Of a stretch of 9,928 nt of DNA, positions 6,260-9,928 are shown in pieces. The stretch's first letter is position 1; every line of letters begins with the position of its first letter. The DNA is from an uncultured Cyanobium sp. (GTDB lineage: Bacteria; Cyanobacteriota; Cyanobacteriia; PCC-6307; Cyanobiaceae), in assembly GCA_937919075.1 (NCBI GenBank), contig CALFOF010000035.1, positions 1-9,928 of the forward strand, read 5' to 3'. The notes beneath the pieces are model-generated. The model made no database searches and was not told where the DNA came from. It worked only from the letters and a program-made list of their open reading frames with translations. Both the position numbers and the translations under genes were made by a program.

Positions 6260-7093
6260 TTAGCTGGTCCCTGGCGAGACCGGGCCTGATGGCTCTGGAC
6301 GAGGGCTCAGTTCCCTGCTATAGAAATGATCCTGGGTGCCGCAGAGGTTGTCCCAGAACGTGAAATAAAGGCCGAAGTGAACCCTGTGCTTGCGGTGGTG
6401 AAGCGAATGATGCTGGGGCCCGATCACCCAGCGACCCAACCAGTGGTGAGGAAATGAACCCGGTAGCCGATCGAGGCCGAGATGGTTCACCACTGCCCAC
6501 ACGCTCATGGTGGTGAGCACCGCCAGCAGGGTCACCACATGGAGCGGCACCACGAACACGATCGCCACCAGGAACACCGCTTGAACCGCCGCTTCGGCCG
6601 GATCGAAGGCGAAGGAGGTCCAGGGTGTGGGGCATGGTGAGCGGTGGTGGCCCTGATGCAAGCGCGCGAACAGGGCAGGGTGATGGAACAACCGATGGGT
6701 GGCGTAAAAATAACCGTCCTGCAGGATCAGCGCGGCGCCATAGCTGAGGGCTGCATAGAGCAGGCCATGGCCGTCAAGGCCGTCGTAGAGGAGGGTGAAG
6801 CCATGGTTGTAGGCCGTCATCATCGCGGCGGTGGCGAGCGCGAAGATCGCCGCCGATATCACCGAAAGCCGGATGTCATGGCCGATCCAGTGGCGCGAGG
6901 GGCGGCGACCGATCGCCTGCGGCTGCAGCTGCGGTGGCAGCTGCAGCGAAGCCTCTGCGGCCACGATCGCCGTGGCACCTGCAGGCTCCGATCGGTAAAA
7001 CAGCAGATGGGAGATTCCGGCCACGAGGAAGTAGCGCAGCACGATCACCGCGAAGAACACCACCACGTAGAAGCCGAAACCGTGGCTCTGCAT
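6260..7093 (-). CDS. Fatty acid hydroxylase / sterol desaturase family membrane enzyme
   Basis: The product is 277 residues from ATG 7093. This superfamily has a di-iron centre held by histidine boxes facing the cytoplasm and hydroxylates or desaturates lipid or isoprenoid substrates. The boxes are present: H133-xxx-H137 (HRLFHH), H146-xx-H149-H150 (HQGHH) and H229-xx-H232-H233 (HHSLHH), plus H204 in NHLG. Hydrophobic segments at about residues 8-31, 76-95, 110-124 and 170-200 fit the usual multipass layout. The C-terminal tail is Pro/Ser-rich and variable. An in-frame stop lies seven codons before the ATG, which fixes the start region. The substrate cannot be read from sequence; in cyanobacteria relatives act on carotenoids or fatty-acid-derived lipids. 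It is 129 bp upstream of the AbrB-like gene and in the same direction, but the gap carries a candidate separate promoter. Confidence 0.88.
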   Translation of the reverse strand: MQSHGFGFYVVVFFAVIVLRYFLVAGISHLLFYRSEPAGATAIVAAEASLQLPPQLQPQAIGRRPSRHWIGHDIRLSVISAAIFALATAAMMTAYNHGFTLLYDGLDGHGLLYAALSYGAALILQDGYFYATHRLFHHPALFARLHQGHHRSPCPTPWTSFAFDPAEAAVQAVFLVAIVFVVPLHVVTLLAVLTTMSVWAVVNHLGLDRLPGSFPHHWLGRWVIGPQHHSLHHRKHRVHFGLYFTFWDNLCGTQDHFYSRELSPRPEPSGPVSPGTS

Positions 7094-7143
7094 GCCTGAA
7101 CGCCATTCCCTTCACCGTATGGGCGCCGGAGGATTCCCCCAGG

Positions 7144-7257
7144 GTGGGTTTCCCCCTGCGGCCCGCCCGGCCGCCGCTCTCCCTGCTGACGGGGCTGTCC
7201 CTGACCCTGCCGAAGGTGCTGCCACCCGGGGTGGTGATCCGCCCAGCACCACCGTGA
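7144..7257 (+). CDS. Possible micro-ORF, 37 residues, between the desaturase and ParB-like genes
   Basis: The 171-bp gap between the two minus-strand genes has an open plus-strand frame with codons rich in G/C at third positions. From a GTG at 7144 it encodes a 37-residue peptide beginning MGFPLRPARPPLSLLTGLSL, with a hydrophobic middle and a Pro-rich end. A GGAGGA (7128-7133) lies 10 bp before the GTG and could be a ribosome binding site. The frame is open further upstream, antisense to the desaturase. GC-rich DNA produces such frames by chance, and I do not recognise the sequence, so this is only a candidate. Confidence 0.2.
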   Translation: MGFPLRPARPPLSLLTGLSLTLPKVLPPGVVIRPAPP

Positions 7258-7264
7258 TCAGCCA

Positions 7265-7915
7265 TCAGCCCTTCCAGCCCGCCAACCGCGAGGCGGCCTG
7301 GGAGCGCGCCAGGGCGCGGGCGGCGGGCAGGGCCGGTTCGAGCCGCAGGGAGGTGAACGGCGGCAGGTAGCGGCTGCGCAGCCAGGCCCCCCAGCGGAAC
7401 TCATGGAAGGGGATCAGGGGTGCCGGCTCGATCACCCCCTCCCGCTTCAGCTTCCACACCAGGCTGCGGTAGGGGTCGTCGTGCAGCTCCAGCAGGCTGC
7501 TGGGCAGCTGCTCCGGCGGCAGGGGCCCCTGGCCGCGGCCGTCGAAGAGATACAGCCAGCCCAGCGCCCGCAGCTCCTGCAGCACCGAGGGGCGGTCGCT
7601 GTGGTCGAGCTGGCGCACCAGGTAGCCGAAGGCAGTGGCCCTGGGGTCCACATCCAGCAGGCCGCGCAGGCGATGGTGCCGGTCCACCATCCAGAGGCCG
7701 CCAGCGGCGCTGCGTGCCAGCGGCACCGGCTTCTTCCTCAGGTAGCTGCGCCGCTGCTTGTCGGGTTCGCCTCTGAAATCAGCCCGCCGGTGCAGCACCT
7801 CGGCCAGGCCGATGCACATCTGCGTGGGCTGCAGCTCCGCTACCGGCACTTCGAACAGCGCCTCGGCCTCGGGCGGGGGCGGCAGGGGCTCAAAGGGGGG
7901 CAGATGCAAGACCAT
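7265..7915 (-). CDS. ParB-like (ParBc_2 / putative ParB-like nuclease family) protein
   Basis: From the ATG at 7915 the product is 216 residues; a GTG one codon earlier is also possible. After a Pro-rich start (residues 6-15) it shows the ParBc_2-type features: VPVAELQPTQMCIGLAEV at about 23-40, then RSYLRKKPVPL and the VDRHHRLRGLL motif at about 77-87, which corresponds to the DGHHR-type motif of the family. The rest (about 95-216) has several Trp/Tyr/Arg-rich segments, including FHEFRWGAWLRSRYLPPF. There is no helix-turn-helix typical of plasmid ParB and no parA neighbour, so a role in chromosome partitioning is not supported by context. The family is often annotated as 'chromosome partitioning protein ParB' by similarity. 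It is transcribed divergently from pstS. The function is unknown. Confidence 0.78.
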   Translation of the reverse strand: MVLHLPPFEPLPPPPEAEALFEVPVAELQPTQMCIGLAEVLHRRADFRGEPDKQRRSYLRKKPVPLARSAAGGLWMVDRHHRLRGLLDVDPRATAFGYLVRQLDHSDRPSVLQELRALGWLYLFDGRGQGPLPPEQLPSSLLELHDDPYRSLVWKLKREGVIEPAPLIPFHEFRWGAWLRSRYLPPFTSLRLEPALPAARALARSQAASRLAGWKG

Positions 7916-8067
7916 CACACGCTCGGCGCTGAGGATTGACCAGGGAGGCCAACCCCGACCAGCTTTTCACCCATCGGCGCCCTGCCACACCTACAACCGC
8001 AACAGAAGAGATGGTTTACAGGCCATGGAGTTGCCAACATGTACGGAATGTGCCAATACCGCCAACT

Positions 8068-8126
8068 CTTGAAGACCTGTTAATCCATTCATAACGCAAA
8101 TGGGCGCATTGCGTTGCTATCTATAC
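8068..8126 (+). promoter_or_regulatory. Probable pstS promoter region with Pho-box-like repeats
   Basis: Three half-sites start exactly 11 bp apart: CTTGAAGA (8068), GTTAATCC (8079) and CATAACGC (8090). They are imperfect versions of the cyanobacterial Pho-box unit CTTAACCT, with the central TAA best kept in the last two. A possible extended -10, TGCTATCTA, lies at 8115-8123, about 20 bp beyond the last half-site and 26 bp before the pstS ATG. PhoB-type control of pstS is well established in bacteria including cyanobacteria, which raises the prior. The spacing to the -10 is longer than the classic layout, so the exact site is uncertain. Confidence 0.5.
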
Positions 8127-8149
8127 GTTGCCCCCAATTGGCTTTTCTG

Positions 8150-9157
8150 ATGACCTTCGCGAAGAAGGCCCTAATTCTCTCCGCTGTCAGTGCTGCCAGC
8201 GCTGGAATTGTGATTCCGGTCCTTGCCCAGAGCACTTCGATCAGTGGAGCCGGGGCTACCTTTCCCGCTCCGGCCTATCAACGCTGGGCCGTTGAATTCG
8301 CCAGGGAAACCAAGAAGCAGGTGAACTACCAGTCGGTGGGATCCGGCGCCGGTGTTCGCCAGTTCCACGCCGGCACTGTTGATTTCGGCGCCACTGACGA
8401 AGAACTGCAGGCCTCCAAGGGCGAGTTCACTGCTGGCGTCACCGCCCAGCGCGGTGCCCTGCAGATTCCGATGATGGGCGGCACCGTCACCCCTGCCTAC
8501 AACAACCCCAGTTGCAAGAACCTCAAGCTCACCCAGCGCCAGGTTGCCGACATTTTCCTCGGCAAAATCAAGACCTGGGAACAGCTGAAGTGCGGCACCG
8601 GCCCGATCCGGGTGGCCCACCGTTCCGACGGTTCCGGCACCACCTTCGTGTTCACCAACTCCCTCTCCTGCTTCTCGCCTGAGTGGAAGTCAAAGGTGGG
8701 CACCGGCAAGGCCGTCAAGTGGCCCGTGGGCCTCGGTGGCAAGGGCAATGAAGGCGTGGCTGGCATCATCCAGAACACCCCCGGCTCGATCGGTTATCTG
8801 AACCAGGCCTTCGTCAAAGGCAGGATCGTGGGCGCTGCCGTCCAGAACAAGGCCGGCAAATTCGTGCTGGCCAACGACGTCACCGGTGCTGCCGCCCTCA
8901 ACGGCGTCAAGCTGGATGCTCGCCTGGGTGGTGAAGATTGCAACCCGGCTGGCGCCAACGCCTTCCCGATCGCTGCCTTCACCTGGATCCTGGCTTACCA
9001 GCGTGGCAACGGCGCCAAGACCGACACCATCAAGCAGTTCCTGAACTGGGGCCTCTCGCCCAAGGGTCAGGCCATCGCCAAGCAGCTTGATTACGTGCCC
9101 CTCACCGGTGCCGTGCTGGCGCGCGCCCGCGCCGAAGTCAACAAGATCGGCCGTTGA
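8150..9157 (+). CDS. pstS: Phosphate ABC transporter substrate-binding protein PstS
   Basis: PstS captures inorganic phosphate in the periplasm and delivers it to the PstCAB importer. From ATG 8150 the product is 335 residues. An N-terminal signal peptide (MTFAKKALILSAVSAASAGI to about Ala26) has a KK pair, a hydrophobic core and a VLA-Q cleavage site; there is no lipobox cysteine, so the protein is probably freely periplasmic. The phosphate-site motifs are present: SGAGATFPAPAY (32-43), a VGSGAG stretch (63-68), DFGATDEEL (78-86) and RSDGSGTTF (158-166). Four cysteines in the mature part could form disulfides. A TTG at 8114 is in frame but would place polar residues before the signal peptide, so the ATG is chosen. 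Codon choice is strongly biased to C-ending codons, as expected for an abundant protein. No pstC/A/B follow; a terminator closes the gene. Confidence 0.96.
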   Translation: MTFAKKALILSAVSAASAGIVIPVLAQSTSISGAGATFPAPAYQRWAVEFARETKKQVNYQSVGSGAGVRQFHAGTVDFGATDEELQASKGEFTAGVTAQRGALQIPMMGGTVTPAYNNPSCKNLKLTQRQVADIFLGKIKTWEQLKCGTGPIRVAHRSDGSGTTFVFTNSLSCFSPEWKSKVGTGKAVKWPVGLGGKGNEGVAGIIQNTPGSIGYLNQAFVKGRIVGAAVQNKAGKFVLANDVTGAAALNGVKLDARLGGEDCNPAGANAFPIAAFTWILAYQRGNGAKTDTIKQFLNWGLSPKGQAIAKQLDYVPLTGAVLARARAEVNKIGR

Positions 9158-9192
9158 TCGCGCTGACCACCCCGCTCTCCTGAGCGCCGTTC

Positions 9193-9216
9193 TGGGGGCT
9201 TCGGCCCCCCTTTTTT
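9193..9216 (+). terminator. Rho-independent terminator after pstS
   Basis: A six-base-pair GC stem, GGGGGC (9194-9199) with GCCCCC (9204-9209), closes a TTCG loop and is followed by one C and then six T residues (9211-9216). The stable C(UUCG)G tetraloop and U-tract make a textbook intrinsic terminator. It begins 36 bp after the pstS stop and makes pstS monocistronic unless read through, so the next gene needs its own promoter. Confidence 0.93.
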
Positions 9217-9312
9217 GCGGAACTTTGAGGCCGATTCGCAGCCACTGCCCACATTCGCCCCTGCTTGAGCCCTTGCCGCCCCACGGCCCTTCACCTACCG
9301 CCCATCCAGGGC

Positions 9313-9343
9313 CTTAGCCGCTGCTTAACCGACTCCTTATCCG
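9313..9343 (+). promoter_or_regulatory. Pho-box-like repeat upstream of the PtrA-like regulator gene
   Basis: CTTAGCCG (9313-9320) and CTTAACCG (9324-9331) are 11 bp apart and match the Pho-box unit CTTAACCT at six and seven of eight positions. A third unit, CTTATCCG (9336-9343), follows at 12 bp instead of 11 and matches at six of eight. This is the best Pho box in the window. A weak -10 candidate, CATACG, lies at 9371-9376. It supports control of the regulator gene by the PhoB-type response regulator, as described for ptrA in marine Synechococcus. Confidence 0.6.
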
Positions 9344-9396
9344 GCCTTTGCCTCCTTGTCGGTCGTCCTCCATACGCTCATTGGTGTCCCCGGGTG

Positions 9397-9928
9397 ATGG
9401 CCATGGTTTCGACGCCTTTCCGCGATGCCGGCCGCAGTGGCGCCATTCGAAACATCCTCGAAACCAGCTATCGCAACCGCAACCTGCTGCACGTCACCGC
9501 CGGAAGTGGCGTGCCGTTGATCAAGAACAGCATCTGGCTGGTGGTGCGCGGCATGGTGAAGCTTGAGGCCGTCACCATGCATGGCGATGCGCTGCTGCTC
9601 GGCCTGGCCGGCCCCAACGAACCCTTCGGTGAACCGCTCACCAATGTGCAGGCCTATGGCGCCTACACAATCTGCGATTCCGATCTGCTCTGCCTCTCCT
9701 GCGCCGAGATCGAGCAGTCCCCCCATCTGGCCATGGCGATGATGCAGGCGCTGGTGTCGCGCTATCGCCAGGCCGAAACCATGCTGTCGCTGCTGGGGCT
9801 GCGGCGGGTGGAAGAGCGGGTGCGCGGCTTTCTGGAATTGCTGGCCCAGGATTATGGCCAGGCCTGCGAAACCGGCCTGCGGCTCAACCTGAGGCTCACC
9901 CATCAGGAACTGGCCAGCGCCCTCTCCA
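9397..9928 (+). CDS. ptrA: CRP/FNR-family transcriptional regulator, probable PtrA (cut by window end)
   Basis: The frame opens at ATG 9397 and runs off the window after 177 codons. Alternative starts are GTG 9394 and ATG 9403. Residues about 35-105 form a degenerate cyclic-nucleotide-binding-like beta domain (SIWLVVRGMVKLEAV, then GPNEPFGEPLTNVQAYGAY). It lacks the arginine-serine pair that holds cAMP in CRP, so cAMP is unlikely to be the ligand. A long dimerisation helix follows (about 110-150, including LGLRRVEERVRGFLELLA). The window ends at the start of the DNA-binding helix-turn-helix (LTHQELASALS, 167-177). In marine Synechococcus a CRP-family regulator next to pstS, PtrA, controls a second tier of phosphate-stress genes. 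Position, family and the upstream Pho-box-like repeat all fit. The symbol rests on family and context. Confidence 0.75.
   Translation, partial: MAMVSTPFRDAGRSGAIRNILETSYRNRNLLHVTAGSGVPLIKNSIWLVVRGMVKLEAVTMHGDALLLGLAGPNEPFGEPLTNVQAYGAYTICDSDLLCLSCAEIEQSPHLAMAMMQALVSRYRQAETMLSLLGLRRVEERVRGFLELLAQDYGQACETGLRLNLRLTHQELASALS

Noticed and set aside
8041..8059. Possible NtcA site (GTA...TAC) upstream of pstS
   Set aside because: The spacer is 13 bp rather than the required 8, so it does not fit the NtcA consensus.
8011..8094. 27-codon plus-strand ORF upstream of pstS
   Set aside because: It overlaps the Pho-box-like repeats, lacks a clear coding signature and has no recognised similarity; a regulatory role for the region explains it better.
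9337..9903. 188-codon minus-strand frame opposite the CRP-family gene
   Set aside because: It is the antisense shadow of the regulator, His/Gln/Gly-rich, with no domain; the plus-strand frame has the CRP-family helix and HTH sequence.

Overview
The window looks like chromosomal DNA from a GC-rich unicellular picocyanobacterium of the Cyanobium/Synechococcus type. The evidence is the gene content: a cyanobacterial AbrB-like regulator, a DUF3177 membrane protein, a FIST-domain protein next to trmB, and pstS followed by a PtrA-like CRP-family regulator, the arrangement known from marine Synechococcus. The DNA is strongly GC-rich with GC at third codon positions. I see no rRNA, tRNA, CRISPR array, insertion sequence or prophage. 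It reads as ordinary, densely packed core genome with a few small uncharacterised genes.

Layout. (1) 1-2146, minus strand: FIST-domain sensor-like protein, then trmB, then the first 47 residues of a membrane protein that may be IctB. The junctions are tight enough for an operon. (2) 2206-3203, plus strand: a DUF3177 membrane protein (GTG start) overlapping a 127-residue soluble protein of a conserved cyanobacterial/plastid-type family. The 59-bp gap at 2147-2205 is a divergent promoter region. (3) 3237-4993, minus strand: transglutaminase-like protease, then a PhzF-family protein whose TTG start overlaps the upstream stop. (4) 4994-5489 is the emptiest stretch. It holds a 54-residue small ORF (5153-5317) and a candidate Pho-box-like promoter at 5428-5460. 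(5) 5490-5741, plus: small membrane protein. (6) 5759-7093, minus: AbrB-like regulator and, upstream of it, a fatty-acid-hydroxylase/sterol-desaturase family membrane enzyme. (7) 7265-7915, minus: ParB-like (ParBc_2) protein. (8) 8150-9928, plus: pstS with a strong terminator, then a CRP-family regulator cut by the window end.

The clearest functional unit is the phosphate-stress module at the right end. PstS is the periplasmic phosphate-binding protein of the ABC importer. The downstream CRP-type protein matches PtrA in family and position. Both promoter regions carry 11-bp-phased half-sites resembling the cyanobacterial Pho box (CTTAACCT repeats). A third, similarly phased pair lies before the small membrane protein at 5490, which may tie that uncharacterised gene to phosphate stress. 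I found no convincing new multi-gene defence, mobile or biosynthetic system. The better leads are the small genes and the Pho-box-like sites.
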